DNA from: Vicingaceae bacterium
GTDB taxonomy: Bacteria; Bacteroidota; Bacteroidia; Flavobacteriales_E; Vicingaceae
Direction of reading: 5' to 3'
DNA length: 64,000 nucleotides
NCBI GenBank assembly: GCA_028245195.1
Contig: JAOKCF010000001.1
Coordinates: forward strand, 164,326 to 228,325
A program made the position numbers and the translations under genes. Shown one piece after another: positions 26,024 to 36,947 of the stretch (its first letter is position 1; every line of letters begins with the position of its first letter). The notes beneath the pieces were generated by a model. The model saw nothing but the letters and a program-made list of their open reading frames with translations, was not told where the DNA came from and searched no databases.

Positions 26024-29000
26024 ATGAAATATATTTACACATTATTACTATTTTGTATCTGCACTCTTGGCTTTGCTCAAACAGGACCAGCAGGAGTTGG
26101 ATCTAGTTCCAACAATGTTCTTTGGCTCGATGCAAGCACCTTAGGGTTAGCGAACAATGACGCGGTTAGTAGTTGGACCGATAATTCTGGGAATAACAAT
26201 CACGCTACTCAAGTAACTGGAATTAATCAACCTATTTTTGAGACAGGTTTAATTAATGGTCATCCAGCTATTCAATTTGATGGCACAGATGATTTCTTGG
26301 ATCTGACGAATAATATTACTTCAGAAGGTATTACGACCTTTATAATTTTTAATGAAACCTCTCCTAGAAATTGGCACGGTCTATTATCATTGGCAAACCA
26401 TTTAATGATAGCAAGAGCTACTTACACGTTCAACGTTGCACATAGTGGATCCTCTGCTTTAACCCAGACTGTTCCTAGAACAGGTTCAGGATTTTCAATA
26501 TTCTCTGCTTCTACAGGTGCAGGTCCAAGTTCAAACCTTGTAATGACAGGTGCAACAAGTGTGACAAACCACATTCGTTCAGGTTTCTTTAGTAACCCAA
26601 GGTCATCTGTAGGTTTAAGAACAAATGGAAATGTTTATTATACTGCAGGTGAGTTTGCTGAAATAATTGTTTTTAATGAAAAATTGGATTCTGCAAGTAG
26701 GAATATTATCAATATACATTTAGCTTCTAAATATGACTTGAGAATTTCAAATAGAGATATATTCTCTTATGGTTTCACGTATGGCAGTGATGTTACTGGC
26801 ATTGGACAGGAAAGTGATGGAAATAACTCTTCAGCAAGAGGCTCAGGATCTATATTAATTTCTAATGCAAGTACTTTGGGAAATGGTGACTATTTGTTAA
26901 TAGGTCATGATGATGCTGGTTTCTCAACCTCAGTTTCCGCTCCATCATCAATCGTTGAAAGATGGAATCAAGTTTGGCGAGCTGGCGTTACAGGCACACC
27001 TGGAACAGTAGACTTAGAATTCTTTCTAGGCTCAAATGGCTTTGCAGCAGCTTCAAACTACGTGTTGTTGAAAGAAAATGAAGATGGAGATTTTTCTAAT
27101 GGAGGTTCTACTATAATTTCAGGAGGTATACACAGTGCCCTAAATAATTCTATTAAATTTTCTGGTATTACTCTTGTTGATGGCGAATACTTCACATTAG
27201 CTGAAAATAAATCAGATATTATATCGATTTCTGGATCCGATTGGAGTGATATTGGAACGTGGGATTGTGTTTGCATTCCGGGTCCTACAGATGTCGTTAA
27301 AATAACAAGCCCATTTAATGTTTCAGTTTCTGCGAATCAAGAAATTTTTAATATAACAATAGACAATGGTGCATCTCTAGTCTTTAATAGTTCGGATACT
27401 TTAAGTATTTATGGAGATTTAAGTAATTCAGGAACTATATCAGCGAATAACGGAACAATAGCAGCGATAGGTTCGACAGACGTTCAAAATTTTACAACAT
27501 CACCAGGCGCTGATGTAAGCTTTAATAATTTATATGTAAATAACTCTTTAGGTTTATCGCTTGGGTCTGGTGGATGGTCTATTACAAATAATTTACAAGT
27601 CACGTCAGGAAACTTAGATGTAACAAACTCAGACGAAACGATTCTTGCTTCAAGCTCCTCAAAAACTTCTCAGATTTTACCATCTGTAAATAATGCGTTT
27701 GTTGGTGATTTCACAATTCAAAGATTTATTGGTGGTAGAAATTCCGGTTACTCAAATATTGCTTCCCCAATAAAAAATGCTACATTCAGTGATTTAGATG
27801 ATGACCTTAAGATCAGCGGTGCAGGTGGAATTAATGGCAACGCTTTTGCTTTAGGTGGTGGTGGTAGTAGTATTTTTTACAGTTTACTTAGCTACAATTC
27901 ATTAGAAGATAAACATGACACAATAACAAACATTACCACATCCATGACTCCAACTACCGGCTACGAGGTATATTTATATAATACTCTGCCTACTTTCAAC
28001 CCAACAACAGTTGATTTTATTGGAGTTCCAAATGTTGGGAATATAAATCTTGCAACTTATAGTATAATTAGTCAAGGTTGGAACCTAATTGGAAATCCAT
28101 ATCATAGTTTTATTAACTGGAATTCAGTAAGCTCAGCAATACCCAGTCTACGCCCAACGTATTATATTTACAACACAAACTCTGGTTCTTACGATCTAAA
28201 AGATAATACTAATGACCCTATTGCACCGGGACAAGCATTTTGGGTTAATCAACCTAACACAGGTGGATACTTGCCTACATTCCAAGAGGAAGATAAAGTG
28301 AATTCTAATTCGTCAGCATTTCTAAGAACCAAGAGAGATAATTTATTTTCTTTAGAACTATCAAACGACAAAAACTTTTTTACAAATAAAGTTGAAATAG
28401 GTTTTGATTATTCAGCAATTAGTGATATTGATCAGCTTGATGCTATGTATCTCCAGTCTCCCCATAAAAATGCCTCTGAACTGTATACTAAAACTACTTC
28501 ATCGCACAAATTGATTCGAAACATATTAAATAGCTCAGAAAAAAGTCACGTAATTCAGCTTGAATTAAAAGTGGGAGAGCCAACAAACTATCATATTGAG
28601 ACAAAAAATATAACATCACTTTTAGAAGACTATTCATGTATCTATTTAAATGACAATAAGACAGGTGAATTAGTTGATTTATCTTTAACTCCAAACTATA
28701 CTTTTGAAGCATCTACAGGGGTTACAAATAGGTTTGAATTAATTGTAAGTAATTCGTTTAAAGATTGTGAAGTTGAAATGAATAAATCTATCATCCAAAA
28801 GTTTAATTCAGAAATGAATCTAAGAGAGTCTTATGGTGAATGGTATTTAGATTATAATCTGGGGGAACTAGGTACCCAAAGATTTAAAGTTTCGGTATAT
28901 GCCTTAAATGGGAAACTAGTGCTACCAGCATCTGAAATTAATCTCTCAGAGCATGGAACATATAAGCTACAAGGTTTAACTAAATTAGACGGAGTCTTTG

Positions 29001-29053
29001 TGATTCAAATCGTTGGACAAAATAACATTTTAAATAAAAAAATTAAGCTTTAA
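26024..29053 (+). CDS. Large secreted LamG-like protein with T9SS-type C-terminal tail
   Basis: A 1009-residue secreted protein. It starts with a signal peptide (about residues 1-18, ending GFAQ), followed by a concanavalin/LamG-like region (about 28-235; NVLWLDASTLGLANNDAVSS, then AIQFDGTDDFLDL), as found in many Bacteroidota adhesins. The middle has a repeat-rich beta region (WSDIGTWDCVCIPGPTDVVK), of the type that begins a right-handed beta structure, and long Ser/Asn-rich stretches. The last 85 residues (RFKVSVYALNGKLVLPA, ending ILNKKIKL) resemble a type IX sorting domain, though divergent. It should end at the cell surface. The gene is divergent from wzc and 14 bases upstream of the PID-signal protein, so the two are likely co-transcribed. 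Confidence 0.8.
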   Translation: MKYIYTLLLFCICTLGFAQTGPAGVGSSSNNVLWLDASTLGLANNDAVSSWTDNSGNNNHATQVTGINQPIFETGLINGHPAIQFDGTDDFLDLTNNITSEGITTFIIFNETSPRNWHGLLSLANHLMIARATYTFNVAHSGSSALTQTVPRTGSGFSIFSASTGAGPSSNLVMTGATSVTNHIRSGFFSNPRSSVGLRTNGNVYYTAGEFAEIIVFNEKLDSASRNIINIHLASKYDLRISNRDIFSYGFTYGSDVTGIGQESDGNNSSARGSGSILISNASTLGNGDYLLIGHDDAGFSTSVSAPSSIVERWNQVWRAGVTGTPGTVDLEFFLGSNGFAAASNYVLLKENEDGDFSNGGSTIISGGIHSALNNSIKFSGITLVDGEYFTLAENKSDIISISGSDWSDIGTWDCVCIPGPTDVVKITSPFNVSVSANQEIFNITIDNGASLVFNSSDTLSIYGDLSNSGTISANNGTIAAIGSTDVQNFTTSPGADVSFNNLYVNNSLGLSLGSGGWSITNNLQVTSGNLDVTNSDETILASSSSKTSQILPSVNNAFVGDFTIQRFIGGRNSGYSNIASPIKNATFSDLDDDLKISGAGGINGNAFALGGGGSSIFYSLLSYNSLEDKHDTITNITTSMTPTTGYEVYLYNTLPTFNPTTVDFIGVPNVGNINLATYSIISQGWNLIGNPYHSFINWNSVSSAIPSLRPTYYIYNTNSGSYDLKDNTNDPIAPGQAFWVNQPNTGGYLPTFQEEDKVNSNSSAFLRTKRDNLFSLELSNDKNFFTNKVEIGFDYSAISDIDQLDAMYLQSPHKNASELYTKTTSSHKLIRNILNSSEKSHVIQLELKVGEPTNYHIETKNITSLLEDYSCIYLNDNKTGELVDLSLTPNYTFEASTGVTNRFELIVSNSFKDCEVEMNKSIIQKFNSEMNLRESYGEWYLDYNLGELGTQRFKVSVYALNGKLVLPASEINLSEHGTYKLQGLTKLDGVFVIQIVGQNNILNKKIKL

Positions 29054-29067
29054 ATAAAAAACCTAAA

Positions 29068-29295
29068 ATGAATAAGTTAATAGCTGCAATAACATTTATT
29101 ATATTAATTTTTTGTTATGAAGACTCACCTGCTCAACCTCCGGGACCAGGTGGGGGAGTTGATCCTAGACCAGGTTGTGACGACCCACCATGTATTCCAA
29201 TTGATGGCGGATTAAGCTGGTTACTCATTGCAGGAACTGCCTATGGCGGTAAAAAGTTGTACAAGGCTAATAAAGAAAAAAACGCAGAAGCTTAA
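29068..29295 (+). CDS. Small PID-CTERM type exosortase substrate
   Basis: This 75-residue protein has three parts. Residues 1-22 are a signal peptide (MNKLIAAITFIILIFC, cleaved near SPAQ). Residues 23-43 are a short Pro/Gly/Asp-rich segment with Cys37 and Cys42. Residues 44-75 are a C-terminal sorting signal: Pro44-Ile45-Asp46-Gly-Gly, a hydrophobic stretch (LSWLLIAGTAYG) and a basic tail (KKLYKANKEK). I recall this as the PID-CTERM signal that Bacteroidota exosortases process. After both cuts only about 20-25 residues would remain, so it may be a small surface peptide or a carrier for glycan. The exosortase-family gene is 2.1 kb downstream. A terminator follows directly (29302-29333). Confidence 0.82.
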   Translation: MNKLIAAITFIILIFCYEDSPAQPPGPGGGVDPRPGCDDPPCIPIDGGLSWLLIAGTAYGGKKLYKANKEKNAEA

Positions 29296-29301
29296 AACTC
29301 C

Positions 29302-29333
29302 AAAAAGGTTGACGAAAGTCAACTTTTTTTTTG
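29302..29333 (+). terminator. Rho-independent terminator after the PID-CTERM gene
   Basis: Stem 29302-29313 pairs with 29318-29329: GTTGAC/GTCAAC flanked by a G-T pair and five A-T pairs, with a GAAA tetraloop, followed by a T run. It ends the unit 26024-29295 and lies only 15-20 bases before the next start codon, so the membrane protein gene at 29348 either has its own promoter inside this region or depends on read-through. Confidence 0.85.
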
Positions 29334-29347
29334 ACATTTTTTATTAC

Positions 29348-29803
29348 ATGAAAAAACTGCTTTGGTTCCTTTTTTTAATACTGTTGGCCTTACTCAGCTA
29401 TTACCGAGAAGTTCTTTTCGTAAGCATTAATGCCGTAATTGCCGGGGAACAATTCTTCTGGGCAAAAACAACTCAAATTGACTTTTTCCATAATAAAAGT
29501 GCAGCAACCTTAGTGCAATACAAATACATTATGACGGTTGGGTTTACCTTACTCTTTGGGTTGTTTACTGTAATTGGCCTTCGAGTTTCGTTTAAAGAAA
29601 GAACTCCCTTCCTGCTCGTACTACTTGTTTATGCCTTATGCGGTTTTGTTGCTTTCGTTGTTCTCCTCTACTCGTTTCTAACGAATAGTTTTAACAGCGT
29701 GTATTCCTTTCTTCGGCTAATTATTGAATACGTCCATAATCCGCTTGTATATATTATTCTTTCGGCTTCTTTTTTAGGATATTCCTATTCGCAGAAGAAG
29801 TAG
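29348..29803 (+). CDS. Small polytopic membrane protein, probable exosortase partner
   Basis: The start is set at the ATG at 29348 (151 residues) because the longer frame from 29228 runs through the preceding gene and its terminator. Four hydrophobic segments are visible (about residues 4-22, 58-78, 90-112 and 128-148). It has no known enzymatic motif. By position, between a PID-CTERM substrate and an exosortase, it matches the small exosortase-associated membrane proteins known from Bacteroidota; I recall one called XrtX-associated membrane protein. Sequence similarity could not be tested. It might hold or guide the substrate or the enzyme. Confidence 0.6.
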   Translation: MKKLLWFLFLILLALLSYYREVLFVSINAVIAGEQFFWAKTTQIDFFHNKSAATLVQYKYIMTVGFTLLFGLFTVIGLRVSFKERTPFLLVLLVYALCGFVAFVVLLYSFLTNSFNSVYSFLRLIIEYVHNPLVYIILSASFLGYSYSQKK

Positions 29804-29888
29804 GTTTTTTAAGTTGGTTTTGTATTAAACCCTAAGTAAAATGTTTCGTCACTTTAATACACTTTTATTTAACCAAACACTTTCTAGT

Positions 29889-29943
29889 TTGTCATATTGA
29901 GTATTCTTTGTAGCGCAGCGAAAAAGAATGTATCGAAATGAAT
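29889..29943. repeat. REP-like imperfect palindrome in intergenic region
   Basis: In the 312-base gap before glyA, an imperfect inverted repeat has outer arms GTCATATTGAG and GTATCGAAATGA, inner arms ATTCTTT/AAAGAAT, and a GC-rich centre (GTAGCGCAGCGAA). This resembles the GTCATATTGAGC type intergenic palindromes I know from flavobacterial genomes. Only one copy was noticed in the window. The rest of the gap holds no gene that I can support. Confidence 0.5.
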
Positions 29944-30081
29944 CCAAACAATCACCACTCGATTAAAACCATAAGTCATCTATCCCTACTTTTCAATTTA
30001 GGACGCTACTTAATTAAAAGCATGTCATTAGGTCCAGTTCATTTTATTGAACTAATAGAGCATAATCTTAACTAGCTTGCG

Positions 30082-30089
30082 TAATTTTG
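30082..30089 (+). promoter_or_regulatory. Promoter -7 box of glyA (TAATTTTG)
   Basis: TAATTTTG fits the Bacteroidota -7 consensus TAnnTTTG and lies 26 bases before the glyA ATG, giving a leader of roughly 20 bases. No clear -33 TTG at the usual spacing was found. It also argues for the ATG at 30116 over the more distant TTG start at 30077. Confidence 0.6.
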
Positions 30090-30115
30090 ACCTTCAAATT
30101 CACAAATGTACCGCT

Positions 30116-31393
30116 ATGATTAAAGACACACTTATTGCAGATTTAATAGACGACGAAAGAGATAGACAAACAAGAGGAATTGAGTTAATAGCTTCAGAAA
30201 ACTACGCTAGCGGATCTGTCATGAATGCCATGGGTTCTGTTCTCACAAACAAGTATGCTGAAGGTTTACCTGGGAAACGATATTATGGTGGCTGTGAGGT
30301 TGTCGATCAAATAGAAAACATTGCAATTGACAGGTTGAAACAACTGTTTAATGCTGAATGGGCGAATGTACAACCTCACTCGGGAGCTCAAGCAAATGCT
30401 GCTGTAATGCTAGCTTGTCTAAATGCAGGAGATAATATTTTGGGGTTTGATTTGTCACATGGCGGGCACTTAACACACGGCTCTCCTGTAAATTTTTCTG
30501 GGAAATTATATACCCCTCACTTTTATGGTGTAGAAAAAGAAACCGGCACCATCGATTACGATAAGGTCGAAGCCAAAGCCATTGAAGTTCAACCAAAGAT
30601 GCTTATTTGTGGTGCTTCTTCGTATGTCAGAGATTGGGACTTTAAACGTTTTAAAGCTATTGCAGATAAAGTAGGCGCTATATTATTAGCCGATATATCT
30701 CACCCTGCGGGGTTAATAGCCAAAGGCATTTTAAATGATCCACTACCACATTGCCATATCGTTACTTCTACAACTCACAAAACATTGAGAGGACCTCGTG
30801 GCGGTATCATTATGATGGGGAAAGACTTTGAAAACCCATTCGGATTTAAAAACCCAAAAGGAGAATTGAGAATGATGTCTGCCTTATTGGATTCTGGAGT
30901 ATTTCCAGGAACCCAAGGTGGGCCTTTGGAGCACGTGATTGCAGCAAAAGCAGTTGCGTTTAGTGAAGCACTAGAAGATTCTTTTATGGATTACATGCTC
31001 AAAGTGACTGAAAATGCGAAACTCATGGCTAGTGAATTAGTGACTAAAGGATACGATCTTGTCTCAGGAGGAACTGAAAACCATTGTATCTTGATTGATT
31101 TAAGAAACAAAGGAATTAGCGGTAAAAAAGCAGAACGTTTACTGGGCTTGTGCGACATCACGGTAAATAAAAACATGGTTCCTTTTGACGATAAATCTCC
31201 ATTTATTACTTCGGGTATCAGAATTGGAACGCCAGCAATTACAACTAGAGGCATTGGTACAGAAACAATTCCAACAATTGTTGATTTGATCGATCAAGCA
31301 CTTTCCTTAGATGAAGAGTCTGATGACTTCTTGGCAATTAAAGGAAAAGTGAATGAATTAATGATTCCATACCCTTTATTCAAAGAATCATAA
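30116..31393 (+). CDS. glyA: Serine hydroxymethyltransferase
   Basis: A 425-residue PLP enzyme, starting at the ATG at 30116; the frame is open further upstream but those codons overlap the promoter box and lack homology. Visible motifs: [47 protein letters not shown] with the PLP-binding Lys in THKT, and [14 protein letters not shown]. It interconverts serine and glycine with tetrahydrofolate, feeding purine and methionine synthesis. The gene is housekeeping but sits inside the exosortase block and is followed 4 bases later by the exosortase gene, so the two are probably co-transcribed. Confidence 0.96.
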   Translation: MIKDTLIADLIDDERDRQTRGIELIASENYASGSVMNAMGSVLTNKYAEGLPGKRYYGGCEVVDQIENIAIDRLKQLFNAEWANVQPHSGAQANAAVMLACLNAGDNILGFDLSHGGHLTHGSPVNFSGKLYTPHFYGVEKETGTIDYDKVEAKAIEVQPKMLICGASSYVRDWDFKRFKAIADKVGAILLADISHPAGLIAKGILNDPLPHCHIVTSTTHKTLRGPRGGIIMMGKDFENPFGFKNPKGELRMMSALLDSGVFPGTQGGPLEHVIAAKAVAFSEALEDSFMDYMLKVTENAKLMASELVTKGYDLVSGGTENHCILIDLRNKGISGKKAERLLGLCDITVNKNMVPFDDKSPFITSGIRIGTPAITTRGIGTETIPTIVDLIDQALSLDEESDDFLAIKGKVNELMIPYPLFKES

Positions 31394-31397
31394 TTCG

Positions 31398-31934
31398 ATG
31401 AAAGACCTCCTAGCGAATTTAAAACAAAATAAAAAGGCAATTCTATTTGTCGTTTCTATGCTAGGGATTTATTTGGCATTGCAATTCCTTTATGATTATG
31501 TGATTAGCCCAAAAACTGAAGTTGATTCAAAACTAATTGGAATCATTATTTCTCAAGCAGAAAGTATTCTTCAAGTATTAGGTTATGAGCTTTTGGCGCC
31601 AAATCTAATTTATACTGCCCACATGGGCATTAAAGATACTGTTGGGGTTGTAATTGGAAATCCTTGTGATGGATTGAGCTTATTCATCTTATTTACTTCT
31701 TTCTTAGTTATTTTTAGCGGCAAATGGTGGTTCAAGATAATTTACATCCTTTTAGGGGTTGGATTAATTCATATACTTAATGTACTGCGAGTCGTGGCAT
31801 TAGCTCTCATTGTTAAGTATTCACCAGAGTCTCTCGATTTTCATCACTCCTATACCTTTACGCTGTTTATCTATTCGATTATCTTTTTAGTTTGGATGCT
31901 GAGAATTAAGATTTATAAAAAAGCTAAGTGGTAA
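31398..31934 (+). CDS. Exosortase-family transpeptidase (XrtX/XrtF-like)
   Basis: A 178-residue membrane protein of the exosortase/archaeosortase family. The catalytic triad is intact: Cys90 in GNPCDGLSLF, Arg131 in HILNVLRVVAL and His149/His150 in DFHHSYTF. Five or six hydrophobic segments are predicted. Such enzymes cut secreted proteins at a C-terminal sorting signal and pass them on, in most bacteria together with an extracellular polysaccharide locus. Its likely substrate is the PID-CTERM protein at 29068-29295. The length is close to that of Bacteroidota variants (about 175-190 residues), shorter than the long EpsH-type enzymes of Proteobacteria. Which Xrt subclass it belongs to could not be verified by search. 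Confidence 0.85.
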   Translation: MKDLLANLKQNKKAILFVVSMLGIYLALQFLYDYVISPKTEVDSKLIGIIISQAESILQVLGYELLAPNLIYTAHMGIKDTVGVVIGNPCDGLSLFILFTSFLVIFSGKWWFKIIYILLGVGLIHILNVLRVVALALIVKYSPESLDFHHSYTFTLFIYSIIFLVWMLRIKIYKKAKW

Positions 31935-31953
31935 CTTTTTTCAATAAATCTAG

Positions 31954-33046
31954 ATGGTGATAACAAAAAAAATATACTTTGAAGGCTAAAACGGAATTAG
32001 AGCAATAGCTGCCTTTATTGTAGTTATTTGGCATATTGGCCAAAATTCAACATTATTGAACATAAAAAGTGTTGGCTTTAATAAAAATGGTATGGCAGGT
32101 AATGTCGTACTATTATTTTTTGTGCTTATCTGTTTTTTAATCACTTACCTTCTTTTAATTGAAAAAGAAAGAACAAAGTCAATAGATATTAAGAGTTTTT
32201 TACCTTAGACGCATTTTTCGAATTTGGCCATTATGCTATCTCTCAATTATTATTTCAATTATATTAATCTATTTAGATATTATTCCAACTCCGGAAGATT
32301 TATCCACATCGTTAATGCTATATATTTTTTTATTAGCCAATATTGCTTATGGGCTAAAAATAACTATTACTTCTATTACTCCATTATGGTCAGCTGGGGC
32401 AGAAGATCAATTCTATTTAATTTGGCCTGTAATTGTTAAAAAAACTTCTAACTATCTTCTTACTTTTGTCTCTTTAATTCTATTATCTCTAATTACTAAG
32501 CTGGTCGTGTATGCAACCCTCACTCCAAAATCAATGGTATATATGGTTATTAGTAAAACGAATATTGATATTATGTGTTTTGGTGCAATTGGCGCATATT
32601 TAGTTTATTCAAAAAACAACATCCTAAAGGTTTTATATAGAAAAGAAATACAGCTAATTTCATGGGGTATATTAATCACCTCAATTTTTTACAAACCAAT
32701 ACATATCTATTCTTTTATTGATGGGGAACTGAATTCAATATTTTATTTAATAATAATATTAAACGTTTCTACTAATAAAAACACAATCATATCGTTAGAA
32801 AACAAAATTTTTAATTTTATTGGAAAAATTTCGTATGGAATATATATTTACCACATGTTGGTTATATATATCGTTTCATACCAATTAAAATATTTAGGAT
32901 TGAAACTAGACATTATAATAGTTCATCTTCTCATATTTTTACTGACAATTTTAACTTCATGGATCTCTTACGAGTATTTTGAGAAACCATTTTTAATAAA
33001 AAAAAGCAAATATACTATAGTGACTAGCTCTAATTCAAGTAACTGA
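31954..33046 (+). pseudogene. Acyltransferase-3 (OafA/YrhL-like) gene, broken
   Basis: An inner-membrane O-acyltransferase of the acyltransferase-3 family with at least two lesions. From the ATG at 31954 the start MVITKKIYFEG is followed by a TAA at 31987-31989, where the family has Leu (YFEGLNGIRAIAA). The frame then continues GIRAIAAFIVVIWHIG and FFVLICFLITYLLL (family: FFVLSGFLITYLL, so the Ser-Gly is changed too). A run of six T at 32196-32201, one too many, shifts the frame before LRRIFRIWPL, after which the frame is open to 33046 with LWSAGAEDQFYLIWP and many membrane spans. The intact protein would have acetylated a surface glycan. Two lesions plus the altered SG motif argue for a real pseudogene. 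Confidence 0.85.
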
Positions 33047-33112
33047 TTCAATTTTATAGCATAGTCAAAGAAATTTTCAAATCATTAAATAGGTGTATTG
33101 TACTTATATTAA

Positions 33113-33140
33113 AAAAGGGGCGCCAATCAGCGCCCCTTTT
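33113..33140. terminator. Bidirectional terminator between the acyltransferase remnant and gyrB
   Basis: A perfect 11-base-pair stem, AAAAGGGGCGC (33113-33123) with GCGCCCCTTTT (33130-33140), with a 6-base loop. It lies between two converging genes and has A and T runs on both sides, so it should work in both directions. Confidence 0.93.
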
Positions 33141-33163
33141 CAAAAAATAACTTACAATGTTAC

Positions 33164-35230
<2,067 letters not shown>

Positions 35231-35261
35231 TTATATTCTCATTATCAAAAACTTACAAAGA

Positions 35262-36947
35262 TTAAAAAGCATATGTCAAACCACCCCAAACATTAAAGCC
35301 TTGAGTTGGGTAATCTTTGTATTTTTCGAAGTTAATTCCACCAATATTATTGAACTGAACAAAGGCAGATAATCGCTTTGTATAACGATATTCAACATTC
35401 AAATTCGCATCAAAAATTGACTTCAATTTAACTACATTGTAATCAATTACATTGTAATCAATAATCGTGTTGTTCACATCTAAGTTAGCTTCACCCCTGG
35501 CGAATTGCTCTCCCCAAAAGATAAGATCCGTTTTCAAAATAATTTTATTCCTTAAGTTATATGCTCCGGAGATAGAAGCTTTCACGTCAGGTCGATGCCA
35601 TGCTTCTGCTTGGTCTATTGTTTCGAAAATAAAATAATTTGCTTGACCGTAAAGTGTTATTTTCTCATTCACCTGGTACGCCATTTCACCTTTAAAGTTC
35701 AATTCATCAATTTCATCGTATACCGCATAATACACTTTCGATAAGGCTCTATTGGTGTCGGTTACCTGAACGAACAAATAATCGTCTGTTGTTCTTTTAA
35801 AGGATCCGCTTAGGTTAAATGAAAGCTTTTTACTTAAAGTTCCCCTTACCCCTGCATAAAGATTAAACTTCTCATTCGTATTTCGTAACTTAATGTCATT
35901 TGCTACAAATAAATTCTCCTTAGTTATGGAAGCATAGTTTACTCTTCGCTTTTCTCCATTTATACCAATATAAGGAACCAAAATATTATCTATCACATTG
36001 TACTTGATCTCAGCAATAGGATAAAAGTGAAAGTCCGCTTGAGAATCTGCATCAATAAAAATCCCCAACCCGGCATTAATTCTAAATTTATCGCCAATTG
36101 TACTTACCTGAGGTTTTATTCCAATAATAGTGCTGTTTTTATTGAATTGGTATTGATTGTAGTCCACCAATATGTCTAAATTATATAATTCAGAGTTTTT
36201 AAACTGACTAAGATTTGCATTTAACACCACGTTGTTCTCTTGATGATTCATCGCATTCGTGGTCAATTCGTATCGAATATCTCCTGAATAACGAAGGTTA
36301 AAAGAGTCTTGTTTGGTCGTTTTCAATGCCACTTGGGCCGAAAACCTGTTGTAATATTGCTCCAAATCCTGCTTCTGCAGCTCCACCCTGTTCTGTGGGT
36401 TATCTAACTTGTAATAGCCGTAATAATTGAAATTTTGACGATCGAAAGAAATAGTTGAACTCAAGGTATTTCGTTTCCAAAATCGCTTACCAAATAACTC
36501 CGCGTGAAGATATTGATTATCAATTCCTTCAATGTTATTCACCTCTGCCATGTTATAATACCTAACATGTCCGCCAAAACTGTATTCCTTAGACCTTGAA
36601 TTATTGTAGTACAATTCTCCAAAAGGAAGTAACGCATTACCTACCCCTAACCTTGCATAACCGTTGTAAAGCTTTAACAAAGGTTCCCCTTTAATTTTTG
36701 CTGACAGAATCGGTTCAACCTGAAATTTAACCGGAAGTTGCTTACTAATGAAGGAATAATTTAAATCCAATTCAATCTTTAAATCATCGTCAATTACTGG
36801 ATCAAAATTGATTTTATTCGCATCTATCAGTGTAGGTTCATATTCCTTCACAACTTTGAATGTGTCCGGAGGAAGTTGCGTTTGAGCAATACTAGAATTA
36901 GCTATAAGACTAACTAATGTGGTTATAAAAATTTTATTTTTCATCAT
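35262..36947 (-). CDS. Outer-membrane beta-barrel protein (TonB-receptor-like)
   Basis: A 561-residue protein with a signal peptide (about 1-21, SSIAQ) and a repetitive pattern of alternating aromatic/hydrophobic strands along the whole chain (ARLGVGNALLPFGELYYNN, AGLGIFIDADSQADFHFY and so on), ending ...FNVWGGLTYAF with the terminal aromatic residue of outer-membrane barrels. No plug domain or TonB box is evident, so it is barrel-like only. It overlaps the TPR gene by 14 bases. Barrel and TPR partner genes of this type are common in Bacteroidota and may act together in envelope assembly, but I do not know the function. Confidence 0.7.
   Translation of the reverse strand: MMKNKIFITTLVSLIANSSIAQTQLPPDTFKVVKEYEPTLIDANKINFDPVIDDDLKIELDLNYSFISKQLPVKFQVEPILSAKIKGEPLLKLYNGYARLGVGNALLPFGELYYNNSRSKEYSFGGHVRYYNMAEVNNIEGIDNQYLHAELFGKRFWKRNTLSSTISFDRQNFNYYGYYKLDNPQNRVELQKQDLEQYYNRFSAQVALKTTKQDSFNLRYSGDIRYELTTNAMNHQENNVVLNANLSQFKNSELYNLDILVDYNQYQFNKNSTIIGIKPQVSTIGDKFRINAGLGIFIDADSQADFHFYPIAEIKYNVIDNILVPYIGINGEKRRVNYASITKENLFVANDIKLRNTNEKFNLYAGVRGTLSKKLSFNLSGSFKRTTDDYLFVQVTDTNRALSKVYYAVYDEIDELNFKGEMAYQVNEKITLYGQANYFIFETIDQAEAWHRPDVKASISGAYNLRNKIILKTDLIFWGEQFARGEANLDVNNTIIDYNVIDYNVVKLKSIFDANLNVEYRYTKRLSAFVQFNNIGGINFEKYKDYPTQGFNVWGGLTYAF

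Noticed and set aside
29228..29347. 40-codon extension of the membrane protein gene
   Set aside because: It overlaps the substrate gene and terminator, and its sequence is basic and unlike a signal segment.
30077..30115. Longer glyA start at TTG 30077
   Set aside because: The upstream codons overlap the promoter box and do not look like SHMT; ATG 30116 gives the usual N-terminus.
32224..32439. Small plus-strand gene inside the acyltransferase remnant
   Set aside because: It is another frame of the broken acyltransferase with no protein-like motifs; the family sequence is in the frames described.
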